DNA of 42,467 bases from Gammaproteobacteria bacterium (GCA_029289265.1 JARFTX010000030.1:1-42467); one strand, 5' to 3'; shown: positions 9,440 to 19,243, counted from the first letter of the stretch. Notes: generated from the sequence alone by a model not told the origin. Program-made: numbers and translations.

Positions 9440-10627
9440 CTAGCCCGAATCTTTGCTTGTGGCCGCAGTGTCGCCGTGCGCGGCCGGCGCGATGCGTGAT
9501 TCTACCGCCGCGATCCGGGCTTCGCGTATCCGTTCGGCGATCTGCCCGCGTCCGGGGGCGGCGCGGGCGATCGCGCCCGCATCGACCGCGCGCGCCGCAT
9601 CGAGCGCCGCGCGCAGCCGCGCGAGCCCGGTGGTCCGGGCCTCGTCGTCCGGGCCGGTGCAGGCCGCTGCCGCGAGCAGCAGCGCAAAGCGCTCGGGGCG
9701 GCGCAGCGCGTCGGTGCGTTCGAGCAGATCGATCAACGCGGCGGCGTCGAGCGTGGCAGCGGCATCGAGCGTATCGGCTTCGCGCACCATGAGTTGTGCC
9801 AGCTCGCGGCAGTCGTTGGGGGCCTTGAGCCGCTCGGATAAGGCCTGCGCCCGCGCCTGTGCGGCGGCGCCTGCACCGCGGCCGAGTTCGCGCAGCAGGC
9901 CGGCCCAGCGCACGGCGAGCGGCTGTGCGGCGGCCGCGCAGCGGTCGACGGTGGCGAGCGCGCGCGCCCAGGCGTCGCCGCTGGGCGTCGCGTGGAGTTG
10001 CGCGAGCTCGGGCACGATGCGCCCGAGCGCGCCGCAGGCGGCGAGCGCCTCCCACATGCGCGAAGGCGCCGTCTCCATCAGTCCGCGGGCGAACTCCTGC
10101 CAGACGCGCTCGGGCACGAGGTGGTCGACCTCGCCGTCCTCGACCATCGCCTGCATCAGCGCGAGCGTCTCCGGCGCGATCGAAAAGCCGGCGAAGCGGG
10201 CGGCGAAGCGCGCGACGCGCAGGATGCGCACCGGGTCCTCGGCGAAGGCCGGGCTGACGTGGCGGAAGAGGCGGGCCGCGAGATCGTGGCGGCCGCCGTA
10301 GGGGTCGATCAGCCGGCCGTCCTCGTCGCGCGCCATCGCATTGATGGTGAGGTCGCGCCGCAGCAGGTCCTCCTCCAGCGTCACGTCGGGCGCGGCGCGG
10401 AAGGTGAAACCCTTGTAGCCGCGGCCGCTCTTGCGCTCGGTGCGCGCGAGCGCGTACTCCTCGCCGGTGTCGGGGTGGAGGAAGACCGGAAAATCCTTGC
10501 CCACCGGCCGGAAGCCGCGGGCGAGGAGCTCCTGTGGCGTGGCGCCGACGACGACCCAGTCGCGATCCTGCACCGGCAACCCGAGCAGGGCGTCGCGCAC
10601 CGCGCCGCCGACGACGTAGGCCCGCAT
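9440..10627 (-). CDS. cca: CCA-adding tRNA nucleotidyltransferase with eroded HD domain
   Basis: Cca adds or repairs the 3' CCA of tRNAs. The 395-residue protein has the class II head: VVGGAVRD (5-12), the metal-binding D21-x-D23 in [10 protein letters not shown], the base-recognition stretch near [15 protein letters not shown] (85-99), and [12 protein letters not shown]. In E. coli-type enzymes the C-terminal half is an HD phosphohydrolase. Here the HD pair is replaced (LLRELGRG, R246-E247) and the downstream HHGHE-type motif is missing, so phosphatase and 2',3'-cyclic phosphodiesterase activity should be lost while CCA addition remains. The start ATG at 10627 overlaps the stop of the upstream epimerase gene by one base (TGATG), showing tight coupling. 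Confidence 0.95.
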   Translation of the reverse strand: MRAYVVGGAVRDALLGLPVQDRDWVVVGATPQELLARGFRPVGKDFPVFLHPDTGEEYALARTERKSGRGYKGFTFRAAPDVTLEEDLLRRDLTINAMARDEDGRLIDPYGGRHDLAARLFRHVSPAFAEDPVRILRVARFAARFAGFSIAPETLALMQAMVEDGEVDHLVPERVWQEFARGLMETAPSRMWEALAACGALGRIVPELAQLHATPSGDAWARALATVDRCAAAAQPLAVRWAGLLRELGRGAGAAAQARAQALSERLKAPNDCRELAQLMVREADTLDAAATLDAAALIDLLERTDALRRPERFALLLAAAACTGPDDEARTTGLARLRAALDAARAVDAGAIARAAPGRGQIAERIREARIAAVESRIAPAAHGDTAATSKDSG

Positions 10628-11592
10628 CAGCCGTGGCCGCGGCGCGCTCGCGTGCGGCTCGCGTAGAACTGCGCGCGGGTGGTGGCGTTGGCGATGTAGC
10701 CCGGTGCGACCGTCTCGAGCGCGGTCGGGACGAGGCCCAAGGGCAGGGGCGTGCCGCTGGCGACGTTGTCGGCGCGCATCGAGCGCAGGTTGTCGCGGCT
10801 CATCAGCGGTTGGGGCGCGAGTTCCATCAGGCGCGCCTGCAGCATCGCCACGCCTTCGGGCAGCGGCACGATCAGGCGGCGCTTGCCGAGCAGTTCGCAG
10901 ACGTACTCGACGAGCTGGCGTAGCGTGTAGACAGTGGGCCCCGCAAGCTCCCAGGTCTGGCCCGCGGCGGCCGGTGTCTCGAGGCTGCGCGCCACCACCT
11001 CGGCGACATCCTCGACGAACACCGGCTGGAAGCGCGCGCCTGCGCCGGCGAGCGGCAGCGCCGGAAAGAGGCGGGCGAGGCCGGCGAACAGATTGAGGAA
11101 GCTGTCGCCGCGGCCGAACACCACCGACGGGCGCAGGATTGTCCACGCCAGCGCCGCGCCGGCGGCACGCACCGCGGCCTCGCCGGCGGCCTTCGAGCGC
11201 TGGTACTCGGACGGGCCGTTCGCGTCCGCGCCCAGCGCGCTGATGTGCACGAGCCGGGCGACGCCGGCCTCGCCGCAGGCGGCGACGATCTTCTGCGGCA
11301 GCTCGACGTGGGCGCGCGCGAAATCCGGCCCGTAAGGCGTGCCGGGACGCGAATGCAGCACGCCGACGAGGTTCACCACGGCATCGGCGCCGGCGAACAG
11401 CCGGCGCAGGGTCTGGGGGTCGTGGATGTCGGCCTCGACCACCTCGGCGGTCGGCAGCGGCAGCACGTGGGCGGCGCGGCTCGCGTGCCGCGTTGGGACG
11501 AGGACCTCCCAGCCGGCCTCGCACAGGCGGTTGGCGACGGTGCTCCCGATGAATCCTGAGCCGCCGGTCAGTACGACGCGTTTCTTGTTCAT
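10627..11592 (-). CDS. NDUFA9-like NAD(P)-binding epimerase family protein
   Basis: This 321-residue atypical SDR has the Rossmann motif TGGSGFIGS at 9-17 followed by NLVGVL, HISALGA and the active-site-like [11 protein letters not shown]. These match the family of the complex I accessory subunit NDUFA9. In bacteria such proteins are often annotated as epimerases or NmrA-like, with no proven reaction. It may bind NADP(H) in a regulatory or chaperone role. It sits between slt and cca, one base overlapping cca and 39 bases after slt, in a probable slt-epimerase-cca unit. Confidence 0.88.
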   Translation of the reverse strand: MNKKRVVLTGGSGFIGSTVANRLCEAGWEVLVPTRHASRAAHVLPLPTAEVVEADIHDPQTLRRLFAGADAVVNLVGVLHSRPGTPYGPDFARAHVELPQKIVAACGEAGVARLVHISALGADANGPSEYQRSKAAGEAAVRAAGAALAWTILRPSVVFGRGDSFLNLFAGLARLFPALPLAGAGARFQPVFVEDVAEVVARSLETPAAAGQTWELAGPTVYTLRQLVEYVCELLGKRRLIVPLPEGVAMLQARLMELAPQPLMSRDNLRSMRADNVASGTPLPLGLVPTALETVAPGYIANATTRAQFYASRTRARRGHG

Positions 11593-11631
11593 CTTGCAGG
11601 TTTCCCTCAGCAGTGTGGATCGGTATCGTGT

Positions 11632-13563
11632 CTAGCGGGCCGGCGCTGGTGCGATCACGCCGAGCCGCTGCTTGAGCGACTGTGGGCGGTTTTCGAGCAG
11701 CGCCGCATAGATGACGGCATTGGCGAGCACCTTCTTGACGTAGTCGCGCGTCTCGTCGAACGGGATGGTCTCGGCGTAGATGGCGCCCTCCAGAGTGCGC
11801 TCGTCGCGCCAGCGCCGGGCGCGGCCGGGGCCGGCGTTGTAGCCCGCGGAGGCGAGCACGGGATGGTGGTCCAGCTCCTCGAGGATGAGTCGCATGTAGC
11901 TCGTGCCGAGCAAGACGTTGGTGTCGGGGTCGTTGAGCATGCGCGGCTGGAAGCCCTTCATGCCGATGCGGCCGGCCACGTAACGGCCGGTCGCCGGCAT
12001 CACCTGCATCAATCCCTGGGCACCGGCGCTCGAGCGCGCCGGCACGACGAAGCGGCTCTCCTGACGCATGATCCCGTAGACCCAGGCCATGTCGAGGCCT
12101 TGGCGGCGCACTTGCGGTTCGATCACATCGCGAAACGGCGTGATGAAGCGCAGCTCGAAGTTGGCGCGCGCGTCGGCGAGCTCGGCCGTGTTGATCGCGC
12201 GGTCGTAGAGGCCGTGCTCGAGTGCGAGCTCGGCGGCGGCGACGAGAAAACCGCTGTCGCGATCGCGCACCGCCCACACCCATTCGCGCAGCGCCTCGGT
12301 GCGCAGGTCGAGGCGGTAGAGGGCGAGCGCACGACGCAGCCCGGCATCGCCGCGGACGCGCTCGCGCTCGGCCGCCGAGGGGTTGGGGCTGCTCGGCGGC
12401 GGGGCGAACGGCGTGCCCAGTTCCTCGCCGGCGAGGATGCCGTAGAAGTGCGGATCGCCGGCGATTTCGCCATAGAGCGCCTGAGCGGCAGCGCCGTCGC
12501 CTGCGGCGGCGTGGGCCCGGGCGAGCCAGTAGATCCATTCGGGCTGGCGCTGTTCGGTCTCGGGCAACGCCTCGATCGCCCAGCGCACCATCGGCCAGTT
12601 TTCGATGCGCAGCGCCGCACGCACCCGCCAGGCGCGCTGCGCCGGGGTGAGCGGTGTGTCGCCGGCGGCGCGAAACCAGTCGGCTGCGAGCGGCAGCCGC
12701 GCCTGGGCACCGTGAAGGGCGAGAACCGAGTAGGCGTAGGCGCGGTCCTCGTGCGGCAGGCGGTCACTGATGCGCGCGAAGCGGACGTGGGCGGCGGGCA
12801 CGTCGCTGCGGGCAAGCCGGGTGAGCGCGGCCAGCGCGAGCTCCCGCCCGGCGCGCTCGACCGCGAAGTTCGGCGCGAGCCGGTCGAGATAGGTGGCGGG
12901 TGCGGACAGCGCCTGGTCGAGCCCGGCGCCGGGCGGGGCCTCACCCTTCGGCAGCCACGCCAGCGTGGCCCGGCTGGCCTCCGGGCTGCGGCTGTCGATC
13001 TGGCGGCGGAAGCGCCACCACACCGCATCGCTGTCGACCGCGCCGCTCGTCGCGGTGTGGCGCAGCAGCGGCTCGCAGGCGGCGTGGCTGTCTATGAGCC
13101 CCATCCACTGCGCGGCGACCTCCTCGATCGCGCCGAGGTCGCCGGTCATCACCCGGGCGTGCCAGTGCTGGCAGCGCATCTCGGCGTCGGGGCGGCGCAG
13201 TCCCCGATAGACACGCAGAAAACCGTGCCAGTCGCCGTCCTTGGCCAGGCGCTGCAGCCAGGCGATGTGCAGCCGTTCGGCCAGCACGGTGTCGGCATTG
13301 CGCGCGACAAAGGCCTCGAGCTCGGCGACGGGGGCCGGATCGGGGCGCGCGAGGCGGTTCACCAGCAGCCAGAGTTGCACGTACTGGTCGAGCACGTGCG
13401 GCGAGCTGTGCCCAGCGAGCCGCTCGAGTGTTGCGCGATCGCCGGTGCGCAGCGCCTCGCGGGCCGCTAGAATCCGGTCGTCGCCGGGCTGCGCCGCCGT
13501 GACCAGGGGGGGGAGGGCGAGCGCCAGTGCCAGGGTGCAGGCGGCCAACAGCCGGAACTTCAT
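11632..13563 (-). CDS. slt: Soluble lytic murein transglycosylase (Slt70 family)
   Basis: This periplasmic enzyme cleaves the MurNAc-GlcNAc bond of peptidoglycan to form 1,6-anhydro ends. The 643-residue precursor begins with a signal peptide ([19 protein letters not shown], cleavage expected near AAQPG). It has a long alpha-helical superhelix rich in Ala, Arg and Trp (about 30-460), then a C-terminal SLT domain. Catalytic Glu502 lies in GIMRQESRF, followed by [16 protein letters not shown] and SYNAGPGR-like [15 protein letters not shown]. Length and layout are standard. Its 5' end is only 53 bases from the divergent cyclo-ligase. Confidence 0.96.
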   Translation of the reverse strand: MKFRLLAACTLALALALPPLVTAAQPGDDRILAAREALRTGDRATLERLAGHSSPHVLDQYVQLWLLVNRLARPDPAPVAELEAFVARNADTVLAERLHIAWLQRLAKDGDWHGFLRVYRGLRRPDAEMRCQHWHARVMTGDLGAIEEVAAQWMGLIDSHAACEPLLRHTATSGAVDSDAVWWRFRRQIDSRSPEASRATLAWLPKGEAPPGAGLDQALSAPATYLDRLAPNFAVERAGRELALAALTRLARSDVPAAHVRFARISDRLPHEDRAYAYSVLALHGAQARLPLAADWFRAAGDTPLTPAQRAWRVRAALRIENWPMVRWAIEALPETEQRQPEWIYWLARAHAAAGDGAAAQALYGEIAGDPHFYGILAGEELGTPFAPPPSSPNPSAAERERVRGDAGLRRALALYRLDLRTEALREWVWAVRDRDSGFLVAAAELALEHGLYDRAINTAELADARANFELRFITPFRDVIEPQVRRQGLDMAWVYGIMRQESRFVVPARSSAGAQGLMQVMPATGRYVAGRIGMKGFQPRMLNDPDTNVLLGTSYMRLILEELDHHPVLASAGYNAGPGRARRWRDERTLEGAIYAETIPFDETRDYVKKVLANAVIYAALLENRPQSLKQRLGVIAPAPAR

Positions 13564-13616
13564 CGTGCGGAGACTCCAGAAACCCGATGCCGAAAGACGA
13601 CATTATCGCAGAGGTC

Positions 13617-14258
13617 ATGACGCCTTCGGGGGGTGAGCAGGATTCGACCACCGCCCGGCGGACGCTGCGCGGGCAGGCGATCCGCGCCCGCGAGACGCTC
13701 ACCGCGACCGCCCGCGCGGCGCTGACGGTTCGCCTCGAGCACCATCTGGGCGAACTCCTCGAGCGGCTCGCGCCGCGGCGGCTGGGCTTTTGCTGGCCGC
13801 ATCGCGGCGAACCCGACCTGCACGGTTTCGTTGCCCGCTGGCTGGCGGCCGACGCGGGCCGCGAGGCGGCGCTGCCGGTCGTGCACGGGCGGGACGAGGC
13901 GATGAGCTTCAGACGCTGGACGCCCGGTATGGTGCTCGTCCAGGACCGCCACGGCATCCCGCACCCGGCCGAAGGCGATGAACTGCGGCCCGATGCGCTG
14001 CTGGTGCCGCTCAACGCCTTCGATGCGGCAGGCTTTCGGCTGGGCTACGGCGGTGGCTATTTCGATCGCACGCTGGCGGTGCTCGACACCATCGCGATCG
14101 GTGTCGGCTTCGAACTCGGCCGGGTCGCGACGGTGCACCCGCAGCCGCACGACCGCCCTATGCACTGGCTCGTCACCGAGCGCGGCGTGTTCGCGCCGCA
14201 GCCCGGTCCGGCCGGCACGTCGCCGGCCGCCGGCGATCAGCCCAGAAAGAGCTTGTAG
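13617..14258 (+). CDS. 5-formyltetrahydrofolate cyclo-ligase
   Basis: This enzyme converts 5-formyl-THF to 5,10-methenyl-THF with ATP, rescuing a dead-end folate. Diagnostic motifs are RPDALLVPLNAFDAAGFRLG followed by YGGGYFDRTL, the ATP/folate site of the family, and an N-terminal ARRTLRGQAIRARETL helix. With the start at 13617 it has 213 residues, near the usual 190-210. An in-frame ATG at 13587 would add ten residues. Neither has a well-spaced Shine-Dalgarno (GAGG lies only two bases before 13617), so the start is uncertain. The 3' end overlaps the convergent ilvA gene by 22 bases. Confidence 0.93.
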   Translation: MTPSGGEQDSTTARRTLRGQAIRARETLTATARAALTVRLEHHLGELLERLAPRRLGFCWPHRGEPDLHGFVARWLAADAGREAALPVVHGRDEAMSFRRWTPGMVLVQDRHGIPHPAEGDELRPDALLVPLNAFDAAGFRLGYGGGYFDRTLAVLDTIAIGVGFELGRVATVHPQPHDRPMHWLVTERGVFAPQPGPAGTSPAAGDQPRKSL

Positions 14259-15757
14259 GCGGGGTTGGCGGATTCGTCGGCGTACTGGTAGCCGAGGCGT
14301 TCGAGAAACTCGGCGAAGGCGCCGTTGTCCTCGGCCGGCACCTGCATGCCGACCAGCACACGGCCGAAATCCGAGCCGTGGTTGCGGTAGTGGAACAGGC
14401 TGATGTTCCAGTCCGAGCGAAGGTTGCCGAGGAAATTCATTAGCGCCCCCGGCCGCTCCGGAAAGACGAAGCGATAGAGGCGCTCGTTCGCGACCTGCGG
14501 CGCGCGGCCGCCCACCATGTAGCGGATGTGGGTCTTGGCCATCTCGTCGTCGGTGAGATCGAGCGCCGGCAGCTCGTGGCGCTCGAGCATCTCGACGAGG
14601 CGTCCGGCCTCGGCGCGGTTCTGCACCGTGACGCCGACGAAGATGTGGGCCTGGGCCGGATCGGCGTAGCGGTAGTTGAACTCGGTGATGTTGCGGTTGC
14701 CGACCAGCGCGCAGAACTTGCGGAACGAGCCGGGCCGCTCGGGGATGGTGACGGCGAGCACGGCCTCGCGCTGCTCGCCCAGCTCGGCGCGCTCGGCGAC
14801 GAAGCGCAGGCGGTCGAAGTTCATGTTGGCGCCCGAGGCGATCGCGACCAGGCTCTTGTCGCGGATGCGGTGGCGCTTGACGTACTCCTTGGCGCCCGCC
14901 ACGGCGAGCGCGCCGGCCGGCTCGAGGATCGAGCGCGTGTCCTCGAAGACATCCTTGATCGCCGCGCAGATCGCGTCGTTGTCGACCACGATCATCTCGT
15001 CGACGTACTGCTGGCACAGGCGGAAGGTCTCGGCGCCGACCTGCTTCACCGCCTTGCCGTCGGCGAACAGGCCCACCTGATCGAGCACCACCCGCTCGCC
15101 GGCCGCGAGCGATTGCGTCATCGCGTCGGCATCGACCGCCTCGACGCCGATGATGCGGGTCTCCGGGCGCAGGCGCTTCACGTAGGCGGCGATGCCGGAG
15201 ATCAGGCCGCCGCCGCCGACGCAGCAGAAGATCGCGTGGATCGGCTTCGAATGGCTGCGCAGGATCTCCATGCCGACCGTACCCTGGCCGGCGATCACGT
15301 CCGGGTCGTCGAAGGGATGGACGAAGGTGAGCCGCTCGGCCTTCTCCAGTTCGCGGGCGTGGGTGTAGGCATCGGAGTATGAATCGCCGGCGAGCACGAC
15401 CTCGCCGCCCAGCGCGCGCACCGCGTCGACCTTGATCTGCGGCGTGGACACCGGCATCACGATCACGGCACGGGTGTCGAGCCGGCGTGCCGACAGCGCC
15501 ACGCCCTGAGCGTGGTTGCCCGCGGAGGCGCAGATCACGCCGCGCTTGAGCGCTTGCGGCGACAGGTGCGCCATCTTGTTGTAAGCGCCACGGATCTTGA
15601 AGCTGAACACCGGCTGCATGTCCTCGCGCTTGAGGAGGATGCGGTTGTGCAGCCGCGCGGAAAGGCTTTCGGCGAGATCGAGCGGCGTCTCTTCGGCGAC
15701 GTCGTAGACCTGGGCGTTGAGGATGCGCTCCAGATAATCCGTGGTTGCAGCAGTCAT
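14237..15757 (-). CDS. ilvA: Biosynthetic threonine ammonia-lyase IlvA
   Basis: IlvA deaminates threonine to 2-oxobutanoate, the first step to isoleucine. The 506-residue protein has the fold-type II PLP domain with PLP-lysine K54 in FSFKIRGAYNKM, SAGNHAQGVA, and the phosphate loop CCVGGGGLISG. The C-terminal half carries two ACT-like regulatory domains (EREAVLAVTIPERPGSFRK-type repeat near 335 and RLYRFVFPERPGALMNF near 425), so feedback control by isoleucine/valine is expected. It is the last gene of the long minus-strand run, 128 bases after hprK, and may have its own promoter. Confidence 0.97.
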   Translation of the reverse strand: MTAATTDYLERILNAQVYDVAEETPLDLAESLSARLHNRILLKREDMQPVFSFKIRGAYNKMAHLSPQALKRGVICASAGNHAQGVALSARRLDTRAVIVMPVSTPQIKVDAVRALGGEVVLAGDSYSDAYTHARELEKAERLTFVHPFDDPDVIAGQGTVGMEILRSHSKPIHAIFCCVGGGGLISGIAAYVKRLRPETRIIGVEAVDADAMTQSLAAGERVVLDQVGLFADGKAVKQVGAETFRLCQQYVDEMIVVDNDAICAAIKDVFEDTRSILEPAGALAVAGAKEYVKRHRIRDKSLVAIASGANMNFDRLRFVAERAELGEQREAVLAVTIPERPGSFRKFCALVGNRNITEFNYRYADPAQAHIFVGVTVQNRAEAGRLVEMLERHELPALDLTDDEMAKTHIRYMVGGRAPQVANERLYRFVFPERPGALMNFLGNLRSDWNISLFHYRNHGSDFGRVLVGMQVPAEDNGAFAEFLERLGYQYADESANPAYKLFLG

Positions 15758-15794
15758 GGCGGGGTGGCGCTCGGCGTCGAAGGCAAAGGAGCCG

Positions 15795-15824
15795 AGACTA
15801 GCAGTCGCGGCGGGCAGGCCGCAA
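15795..15824 (-). promoter_or_regulatory. Candidate sigma-70 promoter for ilvA
   Basis: On the minus strand TTGCGG (plus 15819-15824) and TAGTCT (plus 15795-15800) are separated by 18 bases, 38 bases upstream of the ilvA ATG. Both hexamers are imperfect. It would explain independent transcription of ilvA after the hprK gene. No attenuator-like leader peptide was found. Confidence 0.3.
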
Positions 15825-15885
15825 GCACCGGCTGCGGCATCGCTATCGGGCCGGATCGTTGCGTTCCGGATCGACGGCGCCGGGC

Positions 15886-16827
15886 TCAGGGTTTGCCGGC
15901 GTCGCGAGTCATGATGCGCTGCTGGCGGTCGATGAACTCCTGGGTGGAGTCGATGCCGCGCAATTGCAGGATGGTCGAGCGCACCGCGGCCTCGAGCAGC
16001 ACGGCGAGGTTGCGTCCGGCCGCCACCGGCAGGACCGTGCGGGGAATGGGGACCCCGAGGATGTCCTGCATTTCCTGGTGGATGGACAGACGCGAGGGGT
16101 CGTCCTGGCCGGGCAGGCGCCGCTGCAGATACACGGCGAGGCGCAGGCGCATCTTGCGGCGGCAGGCGGTCTCGCCGAAGATGGTCCGGATGTTGAGCAC
16201 GCCCAGCCCTCGGACTTCGATGAAGTCCTGAAGCATCTCCGGGCAGCGCCCTTCCAGCACGTTCGGGGCGATCCGGGAAAATTCGACGATGTCGTCGGCC
16301 ACCAGGCCGTGGCCGCGCGAGATCAGTTCGAGCGCGAGTTCCGACTTGCCCGCTCCGGCGTCGCCGGTGATGAAGACGCCCAGGCCCAGCACATCCATGA
16401 ACACCCCGTGCAGCGCCACCTTCTCGGCCAGCTGGCGCGACAGGTAGAGGCGGAGCTGATCGATGACGCGAGCCGACGGCTGGGGCGTCGTGAACAGCGC
16501 CACGTCGGTCGCCTCGCAGATGCTGCGGACCATGCCGGGCACTTCGCTGTTGTCGGCGATGATGATCGCCGGCGGGCGGGCCGCGAAGATTTCATGCAGA
16601 TGGTGGGCGATCTTCTCGCGCGATTGGCGCCGCGCCCAGTTCAACTCGGCGGCGCCGATGACCTGCAGGCGCTCGGGGTGAATCAGGTTGAGGTGGCCGA
16701 TCAGATCGGCGGGCCAGATGCGCTCTTCGGTGACCGAGACGACGCGGTCCAGCCGGCCGCACAGGTGGGTGAGCTCGAGCCAGGTGCGGTGCGCGTCAAA
16801 TAGCTGCGCGACGCTGGTTTGTCGCAT
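15886..16827 (-). CDS. hprK: HPr kinase/phosphorylase HprK
   Basis: HprK phosphorylates or dephosphorylates HPr-type phosphocarriers on serine. In betaproteobacteria without sugar PTS it is thought to act on the nitrogen-PTS carrier. The 313-residue protein has catalytic His140 in ALHGVFMDVLGLGV, the P-loop GDAGAGKS at 155-162, ADDIVEF, and the HPr-K/P signature EVRGLGVLNIRTIFG from E204. Its start lies 32 bases inside the 3' end of ptsN, implying coupled translation. The rapZ-type gene often found next is absent; ilvA follows instead. No ptsH gene is present in the window. Confidence 0.96.
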   Translation of the reverse strand: MRQTSVAQLFDAHRTWLELTHLCGRLDRVVSVTEERIWPADLIGHLNLIHPERLQVIGAAELNWARRQSREKIAHHLHEIFAARPPAIIIADNSEVPGMVRSICEATDVALFTTPQPSARVIDQLRLYLSRQLAEKVALHGVFMDVLGLGVFITGDAGAGKSELALELISRGHGLVADDIVEFSRIAPNVLEGRCPEMLQDFIEVRGLGVLNIRTIFGETACRRKMRLRLAVYLQRRLPGQDDPSRLSIHQEMQDILGVPIPRTVLPVAAGRNLAVLLEAAVRSTILQLRGIDSTQEFIDRQQRIMTRDAGKP

Positions 16828-17281
16828 GGGGCGTCCAGGAGGCGAACAAGGCGTGCACGGCGGCTGCGTCCGGAGCGCTCTGCAGGTGTTCGCGGAACTC
16901 GCTGTCGCTGAACATCTGCGCGAGTTCCGAGAGCAATTGCAGATGCTGCTCGTTGGCCTGCTCGGGCACCAGCAGCACGAACAGCAGGCCTACGGGCCGT
17001 CCGTCTGGCGCGTCGAACTGCACCGGGGTGCTCAGGCGGAAGAAGGCCCCTGCGGCCTCCTTGAGGCCTTTGATCCGGCCGTGCGGGATCGCAATGCCCT
17101 GTCCGAGCCCCGTCGAGCCGAGACGTTCGCGCGAAAAAAGGCTCTCGAAGACGTCACCGCGGGCGATGCCCTGCTGGTTCTCGAACAGCAGGCCGGCTTG
17201 CTCGAACACCCGCTTCTTGCTGGTGGCTTCGAGGTCGACGACGACGTTCGCCGCCGGGAGTAGGTTGGCTATGAGGGTCAT
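16796..17281 (-). CDS. ptsN: PTS IIA-Ntr regulatory protein PtsN
   Basis: EIIA-Ntr is the terminal phosphoacceptor of the regulatory nitrogen PTS and affects potassium transport, nitrogen and stress responses in other proteobacteria. The 161-residue protein has the phosphorylatable His67 in GLGQGIAIPHGRIKGL and the IIA fold motifs FEQAG, LFVLLVPEQANEQHLQLLSELA. It is preceded by a 149-base gap after hpf containing a TATAAT, and overlaps hprK by 32 bases. Confidence 0.96.
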   Translation of the reverse strand: MTLIANLLPAANVVVDLEATSKKRVFEQAGLLFENQQGIARGDVFESLFSRERLGSTGLGQGIAIPHGRIKGLKEAAGAFFRLSTPVQFDAPDGRPVGLLFVLLVPEQANEQHLQLLSELAQMFSDSEFREHLQSAPDAAAVHALFASWTPHATNQRRAAI

Positions 17282-17376
17282 GCGGCTCGCCCGACGGCGA
17301 AGGGCACGACGGCCGGCGCCGCGGGAAGCAGCGTCGGCGCAGTCGAGGGTCGTGCCGGGTTCATTTGAGATGCGCG

Positions 17377-17382
17377 ATTATA
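17377..17382 (-). promoter_or_regulatory. Candidate -10 box for ptsN-hprK
   Basis: TATAAT on the minus strand, 95 bases before the ptsN ATG, within the only sizeable gap (17282-17430) of the rpoN-hpf-ptsN-hprK run. No good -35 is visible at 16-18 bases, so it is a weak call; it would leave an untranslated leader of about 90 bases. Confidence 0.3.
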
Positions 17383-17430
17383 AGCACAGCGTACGACTAA
17401 GGCGGTAGGCAATGCATCACGCACGCGACT

Positions 17431-17754
17431 TTACAGCTCGGTCGCCTGATGCTTGAGCGCGTCGTGGCTGTGGTCGAAGTTCTTCTGCTTGTACTTGATC
17501 ACCTGGCGGTCGAGCTTGTCGATCATGCTGTCGATCGCCGCATACATGTCGCCGTCGTCGCTCTCGACATAGATGTCCTTGCCGCGCACGTGCAGCGTCA
17601 CCTCGGCCTTCTGCTGCAGCTTCTGCACCGACAGGATCACGTTTGCGCTGGTCACGTTGTCGAAGTGGCGGATGACGCGATCGAGCTTGCCGGTGACGTA
17701 GTCGCGAATGGCATCGGTGACTTCGACATGGTGCCCGGTGATGTTGAGATTCAT
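17431..17754 (-). CDS. hpf: Ribosome hibernation promoting factor HPF (short form)
   Basis: The 107-residue protein starts MNLNITGHHVEVTDAIRDYV and continues with KLDRVIRHFDNV, VRGKDIYVES and DDGDMYAAIDSMIDKLDRQV. These are hallmarks of the HPF/YfiA fold, which binds the 30S decoding region and promotes 100S dimers. It lacks the extra C-terminal domain of long HPF. Its conserved place directly after rpoN (14 bases) and before ptsN matches the old names 'sigma-54 modulation protein'/YhbH. Confidence 0.96.
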   Translation of the reverse strand: MNLNITGHHVEVTDAIRDYVTGKLDRVIRHFDNVTSANVILSVQKLQQKAEVTLHVRGKDIYVESDDGDMYAAIDSMIDKLDRQVIKYKQKNFDHSHDALKHQATEL

Positions 17755-17768
17755 GATTGCTCCTTGGT

Positions 17769-19223
17769 TTAGAACGTCTTGCGTTGGCTGACCGGCGGGA
17801 TGTTGAGCGACTCACGGTATTTCGCGATGGTTCTCCGTGCGACGACAATGCCCTGCTGGCCCAGTAGATCGGCAATCTTTGCGTCGGACAGGGGCTTCTT
17901 CCTGTCCTCGGCATCGACAAGCTGGCGAATCAGTGCACGAATCGCCGTCGAGGAGGCCGCTCCGCCGGTGTCGGTAGAGACGTGACTGCCGAAGAAATAC
18001 TTGAGTTCGAACACCCCCCTGGGCGTTGCCATGAACTTCTGCGTGGTGACCCGCGAAATCGTGGACTCGTGCAGTTCGAGCTGGTCGGCGATCTCGCGCA
18101 GCGTCAGCGGACGCATCGCCACGTCTCCATAATCGAAGAACTGGCGCTGCTGGTCAACGATCGCCTGGGAGACACGCAAAATCGTGTCGAAGCGTTGCTG
18201 CACGTTCTTGATCAGCCACCGGGCTTCCTGCAGATGGCTGCTCAGCGCGCCCGACGAGCCACGGTTTTGCTGAAGAATGCTCGCGTACATTGCATTGACG
18301 CGCAGGCGCGGCATCGCCTCGATGTTGAGGCTGGCCGTCCAGCGGCCGCGCACCTTGCGCACGACCACGTCCGGCACGACATAGCGCGTCTCCTGCGACG
18401 AGTATTGCGAGCCGGGGTGCGGGTCGAGGGTGCAGATCAGCGCATGCGCCTCGCGCAGTTCGTCCTCGGAGCAGCCGACGGCGCGTTTCAGGCGCGTGAA
18501 ATTGCGCTCGGCGAGCAGTTCGAGATGGTTCTCGACGATATCGACCGCGACGTCGCGAACGCGGCTCGGTAAAGTCGCCAGAAGTTGCAGTTTCAGGCAT
18601 TCCTGCGGGCTGCGTGCGCCGATGCCGGTCGGTTCGAGGCACTGCACGTGGCGCAGGGCGATGGCGAGATCCTCGAGTTCGAACTCGTACTCCGGCGGCA
18701 GCAGCGCGAGCAGGTCTTCCAGCGACTGATGCAGATAACCGTCGTCGTCGAGCGCCTCGATCAGCAGGCGCACCAGGATGCGGTCGCGGTCGGAGAGCGG
18801 CGCGAGGCTCACCTGCTGGTTGAGGTGGTCGCGCAGGCTGGTGGGCGCCGCCTGGAACTCCTGGAAATCGGTGTCCTCGTCGTCATCGCGGGCGGAAGTG
18901 CCGCTGCCCGTGCCAGACCAGTCGGACATCTCGTCGAAGGAGGTCGGTTCGGTCTTTTCTTCGCGCTGCGGCGCCGCTTCGACCTGGTCGTCACTGTCGC
19001 GCCGGTCCGTCGACTCGCCATTCGCGCCGGCCGTCTGCGCGGCAATCTGGCCGAAACGCTCCTCGTCGCCGTCCTCGCGCTCGAGCATGGGGTTCTCGAG
19101 CAGGAAGCGTTCGATCTCCTGGTTCAACTCGAGCGTCGACAGCTGCAACAGCCGGATCGACTGCTGCAGTTGCGGCGTCAGCGTGAGGTGCTGCGAGAGC
19201 CGGAGTTGAAGGGTGTGTTTCAT
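17769..19223 (-). CDS. rpoN: RNA polymerase sigma-54 factor RpoN
   Basis: Sigma-54 directs transcription of nitrogen, motility and other activator-dependent genes. The 484-residue protein has region I (MKHTLQLRLSQHLTLTPQLQQSIRLLQLS, Gln-rich, residues 1-50), an acidic region II (about 50-115, with many Asp/Glu), the core-binding domain, and the RpoN box ARRTIAKYR at 462-470 that reads the -24 element. It follows lptB after 20 bases and is followed by hpf. Confidence 0.98.
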   Translation of the reverse strand: MKHTLQLRLSQHLTLTPQLQQSIRLLQLSTLELNQEIERFLLENPMLEREDGDEERFGQIAAQTAGANGESTDRRDSDDQVEAAPQREEKTEPTSFDEMSDWSGTGSGTSARDDDEDTDFQEFQAAPTSLRDHLNQQVSLAPLSDRDRILVRLLIEALDDDGYLHQSLEDLLALLPPEYEFELEDLAIALRHVQCLEPTGIGARSPQECLKLQLLATLPSRVRDVAVDIVENHLELLAERNFTRLKRAVGCSEDELREAHALICTLDPHPGSQYSSQETRYVVPDVVVRKVRGRWTASLNIEAMPRLRVNAMYASILQQNRGSSGALSSHLQEARWLIKNVQQRFDTILRVSQAIVDQQRQFFDYGDVAMRPLTLREIADQLELHESTISRVTTQKFMATPRGVFELKYFFGSHVSTDTGGAASSTAIRALIRQLVDAEDRKKPLSDAKIADLLGQQGIVVARRTIAKYRESLNIPPVSQRKTF

Positions 19224-19243
19224 CGCTCGATCGGGAAAACCGC

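Noticed and set aside
10628-12538. Upstream extension of the cca frame across the epimerase and slt genes (apparent 1,032-residue protein)
   Set aside because: The extension overlaps two well-supported genes in other frames. Cca clearly starts at [12 protein letters not shown] at 10627.
11863-13470. Long plus-strand open frame opposite slt
   Set aside because: It is antisense to a gene with a signal peptide and an intact SLT catalytic motif. It has no start context and no recognisable domain.
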